Source: Microbispora rosea (GTDB lineage: Bacteria; Actinomycetota; Actinomycetes; Streptosporangiales; Streptosporangiaceae). From it: DNA of 64,000 bases. The notes under the pieces are model-generated. The model saw nothing but the letters and a program-made list of their open reading frames with translations, was not told the origin of the DNA and ran no database searches. Position numbers and translations under genes: made by a program. This document shows positions 1 through 8,981 of this stretch, in pieces; the first letter of the stretch is position 1, and each line of letters starts with the position of its first letter. Location: contig NZ_FTNI01000008.1 in NCBI RefSeq assembly GCF_900156315.1, positions 62,001 to 126,000 of the forward strand, written 5' to 3'.

Positions 1-1
1 G

Positions 2-958
2 GTGGCGCTGCTCGGTTGCACGCACCTGTTCTCGGTCCTGGTGCTCCCGGCCCAGTTCCTGGCCGCTTTGCTCGTCCTGCCCCGCCGTACGTTCCTGACC
101 AGGATCGTCCCCGCGACGGCGGTGGGGTGCGTCCCCCTCGCGGTCCTCGCTCTGGTGGGCTGGGGCGAGCGCCACGCGATCAGCTGGATCCAGCCGCACG
201 GGCCCGACGTGCTGCTGAAGTTCCCCAAGCACGCGGCGGGCTCCGACCTCGCGGGGCCGCCGCTGTTCGCTCTCGCCGTCGTGGGTGTGGTGATCCTGCT
301 GCGCAGGTCGGTCCCGTGGGGCGTCCTCGCCGGCGGCTGGCTCGTCCTCCCGCCCGTGCTGCTGCTCGCGATCGACGCGCTGGTGACCCCGGCCTACGTG
401 GACCGTTACGTGTTCGTCGCGGCGCCCGCCCTGGCCCTGGCGGGAGGCGTGGCCCTGGCCTCGGTCCGCCTGGCCCCCGTTCCCTTCGCGCTGGTCGGCG
501 TGCCCGTCGTCCTGGCGGTCGCGCTGCTGGGGCTGCCCGCGCAGGCCGACTATCGGCAGCGCAACGGCCACTACGACGACTTCCCCGGCGCGCTCGGCGT
601 GATCCGGGCGCGGGAGCGCCCCGGCGACGCCATCGTGTACGGCCAGAGCCGGCTGCGCACCGGCTTCGTCTACTACGGCCGGGAGGACCTGCCCGAGGAC
701 GTGCTCCTCAGGGGGCAGGGCCCCGCCTTCGAGTACGCGGAGCGGGACGACCTCGCCGAGGCCCTGGCCGGGCACCGCAGGGTCTGGGTGGTCTGGCGGG
801 GGACGAAGCAGGCCGGGCTGACGGGGAAGAAGATCCCCAGGGTGGCCTCCGTGCGCGCGGCCGGATATCGTCTCTCCACGGCCTGGCATTCCGCGGAGCT
901 GCCGGGCCTGACCGTCGCACTGTTCGAGCGCGCCCGCAGCAAGAATGGCAAGAGCTGA
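2..958 (+). CDS. C-terminal part of a membrane glycosyltransferase (GT39-like), cut by the window edge
   Basis: The frame is open from the first bases, so the N-terminal catalytic part lies upstream. The visible 318 residues begin with several hydrophobic segments (about residues 1-35, 40-53, 86-100, 107-124 and 132-172), followed by a soluble C-terminal domain of about 130 residues. This layout is typical of polytopic dolichyl/polyprenyl-phosphate mannosyltransferase-like enzymes (GT39/ArnT superfamily), which transfer sugars from lipid carriers outside the membrane. The family call rests on topology and general resemblance; the diagnostic first loop is not in the window. It is followed on the same strand by a secreted deacetylase and two glycosyltransferases, which fits a surface polysaccharide role (inference). 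Confidence 0.6.
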   Translation: MALLGCTHLFSVLVLPAQFLAALLVLPRRTFLTRIVPATAVGCVPLAVLALVGWGERHAISWIQPHGPDVLLKFPKHAAGSDLAGPPLFALAVVGVVILLRRSVPWGVLAGGWLVLPPVLLLAIDALVTPAYVDRYVFVAAPALALAGGVALASVRLAPVPFALVGVPVVLAVALLGLPAQADYRQRNGHYDDFPGALGVIRARERPGDAIVYGQSRLRTGFVYYGREDLPEDVLLRGQGPAFEYAERDDLAEALAGHRRVWVVWRGTKQAGLTGKKIPRVASVRAAGYRLSTAWHSAELPGLTVALFERARSKNGKS

Positions 959-1033
959 GGGTTGTGGACCGTTTCATTACGGTTGGACATCACGTGCAAG
1001 AGTAATTGGCAAGTGTGAGTAAAGTTGCTCCCC

Positions 1034-1873
1034 ATGCGACTTACGGTGAAGAGACTTCTTCCGGCCTGTCTCCTAACCGCGGCGTCGATCGCGGGACTCC
1101 AGCACCCGGCCGCGGCGGCCGGTTCAGCCGCCCCCGCGCTTGCGAAACAACGGGCGGCCGGGGTGCCGACCGTGGTCCTCACCTTCGACGACGGGACGGC
1201 CGACCACCTCGCCGTCGCCAGAATGCTGAGCAGGCGCGGCCTCAAGGGCACCTTCTACGTCAACAGCGGCCGCCTCGGCAAGCGCGGCTACCTGAGCGTG
1301 GCCGCGCTGCGCGCCATCGCGAAGGAAGGCCACGAGATCGGCGGCCACACCCTCCACCATCCGCATCTGCCGGAGATGTTCGACGCCGCGCAGCAGACGG
1401 AGATCTGCGACGACAGGCGGGCGCTGCTGAAGATGGGCTTCGCCGTGCGCTCGTTCGCCTATCCGTTCGGCGCCCTGGACGAGTCGGGCAAGCGGATCAC
1501 GATGGGCTGCGGCTACAACAGCGCGCGCGACATCAACGGCCTGTACCGGCCGGACAGCTGCCAGGCATGCCCGGTCACCGAGACGATCCCGCCCGCGGAC
1601 CTCGCGGCCGTACGCGCCACGAGCCAGACCCGCCTGCCGCGTACGGCCCGCACGCTGCGCGAGTTCGTCACCCGCGCCCAGCAGGAGAGCGACCCCGGCG
1701 TGGTGACCTTCGTCTTCCACGAGATCAAGAACGCGCCGCGGGACCAGTACGCGACGGTTCCCAAGGAGTTCGCCGCCTTCATCGACTGGGTGGCCCAGCA
1801 GCGGAAAGCCAAGAAGATCGTCGTGAGGACGCTGGGCGACGTGGTCGGCGGGAGCGTGTCGCCCGTCCCGTGA
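1034..1873 (+). CDS. Secreted polysaccharide deacetylase (NodB domain, CE4)
   Basis: The product is about 279 residues. An N-terminal signal peptide (basic MRLTVKR, hydrophobic core, Ala-rich cleavage region near residue 28) exports it. The NodB homology domain shows motif 1 TFDDG (metal and catalytic Asp), then FYVNSG, and motif 2 HEIGGHTLHH with the zinc-binding H-T-x-x-H. Such enzymes remove N- or O-acetyl groups from chitin, peptidoglycan or other extracellular glycans; the substrate cannot be read here. I chose ATG 1034; an in-frame TTG at 1025 would add three residues, and neither has a strong ribosome binding site. It sits between a mannosyltransferase-like gene and glycosyltransferases. 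Confidence 0.85.
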   Translation: MRLTVKRLLPACLLTAASIAGLQHPAAAAGSAAPALAKQRAAGVPTVVLTFDDGTADHLAVARMLSRRGLKGTFYVNSGRLGKRGYLSVAALRAIAKEGHEIGGHTLHHPHLPEMFDAAQQTEICDDRRALLKMGFAVRSFAYPFGALDESGKRITMGCGYNSARDINGLYRPDSCQACPVTETIPPADLAAVRATSQTRLPRTARTLREFVTRAQQESDPGVVTFVFHEIKNAPRDQYATVPKEFAAFIDWVAQQRKAKKIVVRTLGDVVGGSVSPVP

Positions 1874-1993
1874 TCCCGCCTGTCGTGCCGAATCACAGCG
1901 AGTGGTCAGGTTGACCGCGACGGTCACAGGAATTCACAAGGTTCGGCTGATAAAAGTTCACCAGCTGTAAAACGGACCCGCGGGAGGGACACC

Positions 1994-3109
1994 GTGACGG
2001 TGACGACCGGCATGTGCTCGCCGTACGGCTTCACGCGCAGCCCGGCCGAGGAGACCGCGACGCTGTCCTGGAGCGACGGCCGGTGGGAGGTGGGAGGCCG
2101 CCCGTTGGCCGTCCCCCCGCAGGCCGCGGACGTCGCCGCGCTCCGGCCGTTGCGCGGGCTCGTGCTGGAGTGGCCGGAGCGGCCCGTCGCCGAGGCGCTG
2201 GACGTGGTCGCCGGCCTGGCCGCCGCGGGGGTGCCGCTCACCTGCCAGGACCCGCCGGGGTGGGTGCGTGATGCCGATCCCGCGCTCGCCGCCCTGATCG
2301 CGGCCTGGACCCCCGAGGCCGACGACGGCAGGCCCGATTCGGTCGCCGACCTGCGCAGGGAAGAGCACAGCGTCCGCCTGCGCAGGCACGCGCTGCGGTC
2401 CGGGGGCGTCGGCACCGGCCTCGCCCCGGTGACCGTCGTCATGGCCACGCGACGGCCCCACTACGTCGGCCACGCGCTGCGTCAGCTCGCCCGCCAGCGC
2501 GGCGTCGGCCTGGAGGCGATCGTCGCCCTGCACGGGTTCCCGGCCGCTCGGATACGCGAGGCGGTCGCGGAGTTCCCCCATCCGATAACGGTCGTCGAGG
2601 CCGACCCGGACGCGCCGCTCGGGGCCGTGCTCAACACGGCGGCGGCACGGGCGTCCACCGGCATCATCGCCAAATGGGACGACGACGACTGGTACGGCCC
2701 CGAGCACCTGGCCGACCTGCTGCTGGCCATGGCCTATTCCGGGGCGGAGCTGGTCGGGACCGCGCCGGAGTTCTTCTACCTCCAGCCCCTCCACGCGACG
2801 ATCCGCCGCGTCGACTACAGCAGTGAGGTGTGGGCCGACCACGTGGCGGGCGGCACGATCCTGCTCGGCCGCGAGATCTTCGAGCAGGCCGGTGGCTTCG
2901 GGCCGCTGGGCCGCGGGGAGGACGCGCACCTCCTGCGGGCGGTCGAGGCGGCCGGCGGCCGCGTCTACCGCACCCACGGTCTGGGCTACGTACTTCGGCG
3001 ATCGGTCGGCGCCGACCACACCTGGAACCTTCCTCTTGCCCACTTCCTGCGAGTCGCCGCGAACCAGTGGCGCGGCTTTCGCCCGAGTGTGATGTTGGAA
3101 GCACCATGA
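1994..3109 (+). CDS. Family-2 glycosyltransferase with a unique N-terminal region
   Basis: The product has 371 residues. The first ~135 residues resemble nothing I recognise. From about residue 137 a GT2 fold begins (VTVVMATRRPHYVGHALRQL) with an acidic nucleotide-sugar/metal motif KWDDDDW near residue 230 and a C-terminal GRGEDAHLL segment typical of the GT2 acceptor side. No transmembrane segments are apparent, so it is likely a cytoplasmic transferase. The GTG start at 1994 follows a GGGAGGGA ribosome binding site. Its stop overlaps the ATG of the next glycosyltransferase in an ATGA junction, which implies translational coupling. Sugar and acceptor are unknown. Confidence 0.8.
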   Translation: MTVTTGMCSPYGFTRSPAEETATLSWSDGRWEVGGRPLAVPPQAADVAALRPLRGLVLEWPERPVAEALDVVAGLAAAGVPLTCQDPPGWVRDADPALAALIAAWTPEADDGRPDSVADLRREEHSVRLRRHALRSGGVGTGLAPVTVVMATRRPHYVGHALRQLARQRGVGLEAIVALHGFPAARIREAVAEFPHPITVVEADPDAPLGAVLNTAAARASTGIIAKWDDDDWYGPEHLADLLLAMAYSGAELVGTAPEFFYLQPLHATIRRVDYSSEVWADHVAGGTILLGREIFEQAGGFGPLGRGEDAHLLRAVEAAGGRVYRTHGLGYVLRRSVGADHTWNLPLAHFLRVAANQWRGFRPSVMLEAP

Positions 3110-4767
3110 CGCCACGTATCAGGGGAAACGACTACACCGTCCTCCGGCCGCCCGCCCTCGGTTCCTCGTGGACGCCCCGCCTGCGGGTCAGCGTGGTGAT
3201 CCCCGCCTACGCCGATCAGGTCAAACTCGATCTCACGCTCGCCGGGCTGGCCAGGCAGACGTACCCGGCCGACCTGCTCGAAGTGATCGTGGTCGACAAC
3301 GGCAGCGAGCCGCCGCTGCGCCTTCCGGAGATCCGGCCCCGCGACACGCGGCTGCTGGTCTGCGCGGCGCCGGGCCGGGCCCGGGCCCGCAACACCGGTC
3401 TGGCCGCCGCGACGGGCGACGTCATCCACTGGATGGACTCCGACGTCGTCCCCGAACCGGAGGAGGTGGAGGCGCACATGCGCTGGCACCACCTCGCGCC
3501 CTATCTGTCGGTCACCTCCTACCTGCGCTTCACCACCGTCCCACTGCCCGGCCCCGTGGACGTCGCGCGGACGGACGACCTGGCGAAGCTCTTCGAGCCG
3601 GCCGAGCCGCACGCCTGGATCGAGGACCTGGTGCAGCGGTCGGACGGGCTGGTCCACTCGCCGCGGCCGTTCAGCATCCACATCGGCGGCGCGTCGTCGG
3701 TCTCCGCCCGGCTGTTCGAGCGGGCCGGGCCGATGGACCCGGAGATGATCCTCGGCCAGGACACCGAGATGGGCTACCGGCTCGCGCAGGCGGGCGCGGT
3801 CTTCATCCCCGACCCGGAGGCCAGGGCCTACCACCTCGGCCCGTCGATGCGCATGCGCGACAGCGCGCCGATCAGCCGGGTCAGCCACGCCCTGGTCACC
3901 GACCGGGTGCCCGGTTATCGCTGGCTGCGCACCCATCCCTCCCGCCAGTGGAAGGTCCCGCAGGTGGAGGTCCTCGTGGACGCCACCGCCGGGTCGTACG
4001 ACGACGTCAGGGCCACCGTGGACGGCGTGCTGGCCGGCACGGTGACCGACCTCGCCGTGGTACTCACCGGCCCGTGGGACGAGCTCGAGCCCGAGCAGCG
4101 CGCGCCGCTCAAGGACCCGCGCCTCGATCTCGTGCTGCTGCGGGCCCACTACACCCACGAGGGCCGGGTGCGGCTGGCGACCACGGTGTCCGACACCCAG
4201 TCGCCGTACCGCCTGCGCATGCCGCCCGGCTGGGTGCCCGAGGAGGACGGCCTCGGCCGGCTGCTCGACGTGCTGCGCGGCCGGGAACGCGGACTGGTGA
4301 GCGTGCTCCTGGCCGAGGACCCCGAAGGCGTCACCGTCGCCCGCCTGGAGCGCACCGAGGCGTTCTCCCGCGCGGCCCTCGTCGCCGAGGAGGGCGAGGA
4401 CCTCGACGACGCCGTTGACGAGATGTTCGGCGTCTACTGGGTCGACGGCGAGACCTTCGGCTTCCGGACGGCCGCGGAGGCCCCGGCCCATGTGAGCGCG
4501 CGCGCCGCCTATCGCGCACGGGCGCAGGCGCAGGCCGAGGTCGAGCGGCTGACCAAGGAGGTCGAGCGGCTGCGGGGACAGGTGACGAATTGGCGCGGCG
4601 AGGCGGCGCGGTGGCGCCAGTCCGCCGTCGAGTTCCGCCGGGAGATCGGCACCCTGAGGCGGCAGGTCTCGGCGCTGCGCGGGCAGGTCGCGGCGCTGAA
4701 CCGCGCCCGGGGCCTGCGTGGCATCGCCCGGGGTCTCCGCCGGCCCTTCACGTTCAAGAAGACCTGA
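3106..4767 (+). CDS. Family-2 glycosyltransferase with C-terminal coiled coil
   Basis: The product has 553 residues, starting at ATG 3106 inside the stop of the upstream gene. The GT2 domain spans roughly residues 25-270 (VSVVIPAYAD; DNGSEPPLRLPEI; metal-binding DSD in HWMDSDVVPE; GQDTEMGYRLAQAGA acceptor motif). A second, unidentified domain of about 200 residues follows. The last ~80 residues form a heptad-rich coiled coil (EVERLTKEVERLRGQV) ending in a basic tail. It is a clear paralogue of the convergent gene at 4793-6334, sharing the N-terminal NDY motif, the GT2 core and the TLTGPW/VLTGPW segment. The coiled coil could mediate self-association or docking (inference). Confidence 0.85.
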   Translation: MTPRIRGNDYTVLRPPALGSSWTPRLRVSVVIPAYADQVKLDLTLAGLARQTYPADLLEVIVVDNGSEPPLRLPEIRPRDTRLLVCAAPGRARARNTGLAAATGDVIHWMDSDVVPEPEEVEAHMRWHHLAPYLSVTSYLRFTTVPLPGPVDVARTDDLAKLFEPAEPHAWIEDLVQRSDGLVHSPRPFSIHIGGASSVSARLFERAGPMDPEMILGQDTEMGYRLAQAGAVFIPDPEARAYHLGPSMRMRDSAPISRVSHALVTDRVPGYRWLRTHPSRQWKVPQVEVLVDATAGSYDDVRATVDGVLAGTVTDLAVVLTGPWDELEPEQRAPLKDPRLDLVLLRAHYTHEGRVRLATTVSDTQSPYRLRMPPGWVPEEDGLGRLLDVLRGRERGLVSVLLAEDPEGVTVARLERTEAFSRAALVAEEGEDLDDAVDEMFGVYWVDGETFGFRTAAEAPAHVSARAAYRARAQAQAEVERLTKEVERLRGQVTNWRGEAARWRQSAVEFRREIGTLRRQVSALRGQVAALNRARGLRGIARGLRRPFTFKKT

Positions 4768-4792
4768 CCGCCCGGCCCGGCCATCGGACGGG

Positions 4793-6334
4793 TCAGGAGC
4801 GGCGGAACAGACCGCGGCGGCGCTGGGGCGCAGACTCCGGCTGCGGGGCGTGAGCCGCCGCCGGTTTCGCGGCCGCCTGCGGCGTCTCCTGCGGCGTCTC
4901 CTTGGGCGTGGCCTGCGATGCGGCGGGCGCGGCCGGTTTCGCCGCGGTCGTGGGAAGCTTTTCGAACTCGCTCGCCGCGGCGTGCCGCACCCCGTGGGTC
5001 TGGGCGATCACGTCGGCTAGGTCCTCGCCCGGCGCGGCGAGCCGGCGGGCGCGCGCGACGGCCTCGGTCCGCTCCAGGACGGCCGTGCCCTCGCCGGGCA
5101 GGTCCAGCGCCAGCAGGCCGATGCGCTCCTCCAGCATCGCCTTGACCGCCCGCTCCAGCAGCGCCGGAGCCGGAGGGGCGTCGACGGGCGCGGTGCAGCG
5201 GAAGGGGACGGGCGCGGCGGTCGGCGCCGCCCGTTCCGCGAACCGGACCCGCGCGTCGTGCCCGAACGCCGCCCTGACCAGGGCGAGATCGAACGCTTCG
5301 GTCCCCGGCGCCCACCTGCGTCCGCCTTCGAGCGACGACCAGGGGCCGGTCAGCGTCACCACGACGTCGGTGAGCGTGCCGCGCAGCACCGCGTCGACAG
5401 CGGCGACGATCCGCCGCTCGTCCGCCCCGGTCACGTCGAAGACGACCTCGACGTACGGCACGAGCCAGCGCCGGCCGGGTTCCTTGCGCAGATCACGGCG
5501 GAGTGGGACCCGGTGTGCCAGATGGGCCTCGACGAGCCGGACGATCGACTTGCCGTGCTCACCGCGCTGGGCCGGCAGGCCGAGATGCACGGCGCGGGCC
5601 GCCATGTCGGGGACGAACACCGCCCCCGCCTGGGCGAGCCGGTAGGCGAACTCGGTGTCCTGGCCGCGTACCACCTCGGGATCGAAGCCCCGCACCTCGT
5701 CGAGCAGGGCCCGCCGCAGGGAGACCGTCGGACCGGTGCACACCTGGTAGGGGTTCTTGCTGGCCCGTAGGCCGTCGAGACGGCGGATGGTGTCCTCGGT
5801 CGAGCTGGACACCAGCGCCGACGGGTCGAACAGGTCCTCGGGTGAGCCGTACCGTACGGCCTCGTGCACCTGCGCCGGAGTGAGAGCGGGCTCCTCGGCG
5901 AACTTCTTGCCGCCGATGGTGACGAGGTAGTCGGTGAGGTGGTGCCAGCGGAACAGCGCCTCCAGGTGCTCCCGCGAGATCACCATGTCGGCGTCGAGGC
6001 GCTGCACGATCTCGCCCTCGGCCGCCGCGATGCCGGCGTTCATCGCGTGCCCCGCGCCCCATCCGCCGGGCGGGACGACCACGACGCGGGTGTTGTCGGG
6101 CCGCAGATCGGGCAGGCGCAGCGGAGGGTCGCTGCGGTCGTCCACCACGATCACCTCGGTGAGGTGCGCGGGATAGGTCTGCGCGGCCAGCGCGGCCAGC
6201 GTCAGGTCGAGGCGGTGCTGCCCGCCGTGCGCGGGAATGACGACACTCGCGCTGAGCGTGGGCGTCCAGCCGCCGAGGGGCGGCGGCGTGAGCGGAGAGT
6301 AGTCGTTGTGGCGAATTCTCGGCCGGGGCTCCAC
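4793..6334 (-). CDS. Family-2 glycosyltransferase, paralogue of the gene at 3106 with a Pro/Ala-rich tail
   Basis: The product has 513 residues from a GTG start at 6334, chosen because the following RPRIRHNDYS lines up with the start of its neighbour; the longer open frame upstream is non-coding in character. The GT2 domain shows SVVIPAHGG, DDRSDPPLRLPDL, the metal motif RLDADMV and RGQDTEFAYRLAQAGA. A second domain carries VTLTGPWSSLE as in the paralogue. The tail differs: a Pro/Ala/Gln-rich linker ends in RRRGLFRRS instead of a coiled coil. The gene is convergent with 3106-4767, with only 25 bp between the stops, so the pair probably arose by inverted duplication (inference). Confidence 0.85.
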   Translation of the reverse strand: MEPRPRIRHNDYSPLTPPPLGGWTPTLSASVVIPAHGGQHRLDLTLAALAAQTYPAHLTEVIVVDDRSDPPLRLPDLRPDNTRVVVVPPGGWGAGHAMNAGIAAAEGEIVQRLDADMVISREHLEALFRWHHLTDYLVTIGGKKFAEEPALTPAQVHEAVRYGSPEDLFDPSALVSSSTEDTIRRLDGLRASKNPYQVCTGPTVSLRRALLDEVRGFDPEVVRGQDTEFAYRLAQAGAVFVPDMAARAVHLGLPAQRGEHGKSIVRLVEAHLAHRVPLRRDLRKEPGRRWLVPYVEVVFDVTGADERRIVAAVDAVLRGTLTDVVVTLTGPWSSLEGGRRWAPGTEAFDLALVRAAFGHDARVRFAERAAPTAAPVPFRCTAPVDAPPAPALLERAVKAMLEERIGLLALDLPGEGTAVLERTEAVARARRLAAPGEDLADVIAQTHGVRHAAASEFEKLPTTAAKPAAPAASQATPKETPQETPQAAAKPAAAHAPQPESAPQRRRGLFRRS

Positions 6335-6434
6335 GCCTGTCAGGTGGGCCAATCCTCGTCCTTCACAGCGATGGTCAAAAGGTTGCTCCACCCTAGCGAA
6401 AGCGGCCGACGGTTCCCTAAGGTGACGCCCAATA

Positions 6435-6451
6435 TGTCCATTTGGTGGACA
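6435..6451. promoter_or_regulatory. Inverted repeat TGTCCA-N5-TGGACA upstream of thrC
   Basis: Perfect 6-bp arms separated by TTTGG lie in the 205-bp divergent region between the glycosyltransferase start (6334) and thrC (6540). A TAGACT -10-like hexamer at 6481-6486 follows, so the repeat would sit around -70 to -55 of a thrC promoter. No good -35 is visible. The bound regulator is unknown. Confidence 0.35.
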
Positions 6452-6539
6452 ACGGAGTCCGCACGTCAAACGGTTGGCCGTAGACTCGGTGACCGATACC
6501 CCTGGTAACACGCGTACGCGCGCGTGGGAGGAGCGATCA

Positions 6540-7598
6540 ATGTTCAGGGCTTGGCGTGGCCTGATCGAGGAGTACCGCGACCGTCTGCCGGTCTCCACGA
6601 CGACGCCCGTGGTGACCCTGCTCGAGGGCGGCACGCCGCTCGTCCCGGCCAGGCGGGTGTCCCAGATCACGGGCTGTGACGTCCACCTCAAGGTTGAGGG
6701 CCTCAACCCGACTGGCAGCTTCAAGGACCGCGGCATGACCGTGGCGATCAGCAAGGCCGTGGAGGAGGGCGCCCAGGCCGTCATCTGCGCGTCCACCGGC
6801 AACACCAGCGCCTCGGCCGCCGCCTACGCCGTACGGGCCGGGCTGACCTGCGCCGTCCTCGTGCCGCGCGGGAAGATCGCGATGGGCAAGCTCGCCCAGG
6901 CGCTGGTGCACGGCGCCAGGCTGCTCCAGGTCGAGGGCTCGTTCGACGACTGCCTGGAGATGACCAGGAAGCTCGCGGAGACCTACCCGATCGCGCTGGT
7001 GAACTCCGTCAACCCGCACCGCCTGCAGGGCCAGAAGACGGCGGCCTTCGAGATCGTCGACGCGCTCGGCGACGCGCCCGACGTCCACTGCATCCCGGTC
7101 GGCAACGCCGGCAACATCTCGGCCTACTGGATGGGCTACAAGGAGTACGCCGAGGACGGCGTGGCCACCAAGCGGCCGCGCATGCTGGGATTCCAGGCGA
7201 GCGGCGCGGCGCCGCTGGTCGGCGGAAGCCCCGTGACCCACCCGCAGACGATCGCCACGGCGATCAGGATCGGCAACCCGGCCTCGTGGCGGCTCGCCGA
7301 GTCCGCGCGCGACGAGTCCGGCGGCGACATCCAGGCCGTGACCGACCGCCAGATCGCCGCGGCGTACAAGCTGCTCGCGCAGGAGGAGGGCGTGTTCGTC
7401 GAGCTCGCCTCCGCCGCGAGCGTCGCCGGCCTGCTCCAGGCGCACGAGCAGGGCCTGCTCACGCCCGGGCAGCGGGTCGTGTGCACCGTGACCGGCAACG
7501 GCCTCAAGGATCCCGACTGGGCCATCTCCGGCGCCCCGGCGCCCGTGACGATCCCGATCGACGCCTACGCCGCCGCGGCCGCGCTCGGACTTGCCTGA
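6540..7598 (+). CDS. thrC: Threonine synthase
   Basis: This PLP enzyme converts O-phospho-L-homoserine to L-threonine in the cytoplasm, the last step of threonine biosynthesis. The 352-residue length matches the short actinobacterial/bacillar class. The PLP lysine is K62 in [24 protein letters not shown] and the glycine-rich PVGNAGN phosphate-binding loop are intact. I chose ATG 6540 because a GGGAGGAG ribosome binding site precedes it; an in-frame GTG-type extension to 6474 has no such support. Homoserine kinase follows 43 bp downstream. The homoserine dehydrogenase gene that usually precedes thrC in actinobacteria is not next to it; glycosyltransferase genes are. Confidence 0.96.
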   Translation: MFRAWRGLIEEYRDRLPVSTTTPVVTLLEGGTPLVPARRVSQITGCDVHLKVEGLNPTGSFKDRGMTVAISKAVEEGAQAVICASTGNTSASAAAYAVRAGLTCAVLVPRGKIAMGKLAQALVHGARLLQVEGSFDDCLEMTRKLAETYPIALVNSVNPHRLQGQKTAAFEIVDALGDAPDVHCIPVGNAGNISAYWMGYKEYAEDGVATKRPRMLGFQASGAAPLVGGSPVTHPQTIATAIRIGNPASWRLAESARDESGGDIQAVTDRQIAAAYKLLAQEEGVFVELASAASVAGLLQAHEQGLLTPGQRVVCTVTGNGLKDPDWAISGAPAPVTIPIDAYAAAAALGLA

Positions 7599-7641
7599 CC
7601 GGCCCTCTCATTTCCGCCCATTTAAGGGTTCAGGTGACGAA

Positions 7642-8568
7642 TTGACGGACAGTCACGGCGTCGTCGTCCGCGTGCCGGCGACGAGCGCCAACCTCGGCCC
7701 CGGTTTCGACAGCCTCGGCCTCGCCCTCGATTTGTACGACGAGGTGGAGGCCGAGATCTCCGGCTCGCCCGGCGTGCGGATCGCCGTGGAGGGCCAGGGC
7801 GCCGGTGAGCTGGACGAGGACGAGGGCCACCTCATCGTCAGGACGATGCGTGCGACGTTCGACCGCATGGGGTTCGCCCAGCCGGACGGCGTCGCGCTGC
7901 GCTGCCGCAACCGCATTCCGCACGCGCGGGGGCTCGGCTCGTCGTCGGCGGCGATCTGCGCCGGCATCCTCGCGGCCCGCGCCCTCGCGCGCGGGCGGGG
8001 CGCGGGGGATCTGCCGGACGCCGAGGTGTTCGCGCTGGCCACGGAGCTGGAGGGGCATCCCGACAACGTGGCGCCGTGCCTGGCGGGCGGACTCACCATC
8101 GCCTGGACGGACCAGTCGGGGGTGGCGAGTATGGTGAAACTGAGTCCGCACGAGGACGTCCGGCCGGTGGTGTTGATCCCGGATTTCCGGTTGTCCACGG
8201 AGGAGGCTCGGGGGCTGCTGCCGAAGGACGTACCGCATTCAGACGCGGCGGCCAACGCGGGGCGGGCGGCTCTGCTCGTCGCGGCGCTCACGCAGAGACC
8301 GGAACCGGATCTCCTGCTCGCCGCCACCGAGGACCGCCTGCACCAGAGGTACCGCGAGCCCGCGATGCCCCGCACCGCTGAACTGGTGCGACGGCTCCGC
8401 GAGGCCGGGGTGCCCGCCGTCGTCTCGGGAGCCGGTCCGACGGTTCTCGCGTTGACGACACGGGACACCGAGGATTTGATCGCGCCAGAAGTGGGTAATG
8501 ACTGGCACATCCAGCCAATGAACGTCGACCCGCTTGGTGCGTACGTTCGGTTTCCCGAGACACGCTGA
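7642..8568 (+). CDS. thrB: Homoserine kinase
   Basis: This GHMP-family kinase phosphorylates L-homoserine with ATP to give the ThrC substrate. The 308-residue product shows the N-terminal VRVPATSANLGPGFD motif, the ATP-binding loop PHARGLGSSSAA and the C-terminal glycine-rich VSGAGPTVLAL motif. The start is probably TTG 7642, just ahead of the conserved N-terminus, with a weak AAGG upstream; a TTG at 7591 would overlap the end of thrC. It is likely co-transcribed with thrC, and rho lies 413 bp downstream. Confidence 0.93.
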   Translation: MTDSHGVVVRVPATSANLGPGFDSLGLALDLYDEVEAEISGSPGVRIAVEGQGAGELDEDEGHLIVRTMRATFDRMGFAQPDGVALRCRNRIPHARGLGSSSAAICAGILAARALARGRGAGDLPDAEVFALATELEGHPDNVAPCLAGGLTIAWTDQSGVASMVKLSPHEDVRPVVLIPDFRLSTEEARGLLPKDVPHSDAAANAGRAALLVAALTQRPEPDLLLAATEDRLHQRYREPAMPRTAELVRRLREAGVPAVVSGAGPTVLALTTRDTEDLIAPEVGNDWHIQPMNVDPLGAYVRFPETR

Positions 8569-8981
8569 TGCTTCTTCGACCTTCAGGGAATAGCTGTGCG
8601 CGCTGGTGATGTTAGGCTGATAGCCGCACCAGGTGCCCCCGTGTTGGGTGCGTGCTTGTCATTCGCACATCGCTGCACTTCGCCTCGCGTCCTTCGACGC
8701 GGGCAGGGCGATTTCCCCGAAACCGTTTCCTCCAGTCGGCACACCTTCGGGTGGCGTGGCCGGAGGCGGCGTTCTCGGAGACATGCGCGTTCGAACCACC
8801 AAGACATCTGGTCGGTGGCGGCAATCCGGGGGATCGCCCCCGGGCACCTACCGCTCGCGGATCCCGAGGGTCATCGACACATGAGATTCGCGAAGCCCGA
8901 CCCGGTCTGTCCCGCCGGGTCGCATCACCGGGACGCCTGGACGCATGATTCCGGCGCCCGACCCCTGGGAAGGACCCTTAG
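8569..8981 (+). promoter_or_regulatory. Long structured rho leader region
   Basis: There is no convincing gene in these 413 bp. Near the start lies GGGAAT (8586-8591), 19 nt, then GTT (8611-8613), close to a sigma-R promoter; a TAGGCT hexamer (8613-8618) could instead be a housekeeping -10. Two perfect hairpins follow: CCGGGGG/CCCCCGG with an ATCG loop at 8826-8843, and CGACCCGG/CCGGGTCG with a 9-nt loop at 8898-8922. A ~360-nt leader with such structures would suit the autoregulation by premature termination known for rho in other bacteria (inference). Confidence 0.5.
8587..8613 (+). promoter_or_regulatory. Candidate sigma-R-type promoter for rho
   Basis: GGAAT at 8587-8591 is separated by 19 nt from GTT at 8611-8613, against the sigma-R consensus GGAAT-N18-GTT. 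The spacer is one base longer than optimum, and an overlapping TAGGCT at 8613 offers a competing housekeeping -10, so the assignment is tentative. Confidence 0.35.

Noticed and set aside
2830-3105. N-terminal extension of the second glycosyltransferase frame to 2830
   Set aside because: It is an out-of-frame reading of the upstream glycosyltransferase; the ATGA junction at 3106 and the conserved start decide the true N-terminus.
6335-6805. Extension of the minus-strand glycosyltransferase to 6805
   Set aside because: It would run antisense into thrC and has no family-like sequence before the NDY motif.
8780-8805. TTCGAACC-like tRNA T-loop in the rho leader
   Set aside because: No acceptor, D or anticodon stem can be built around it.
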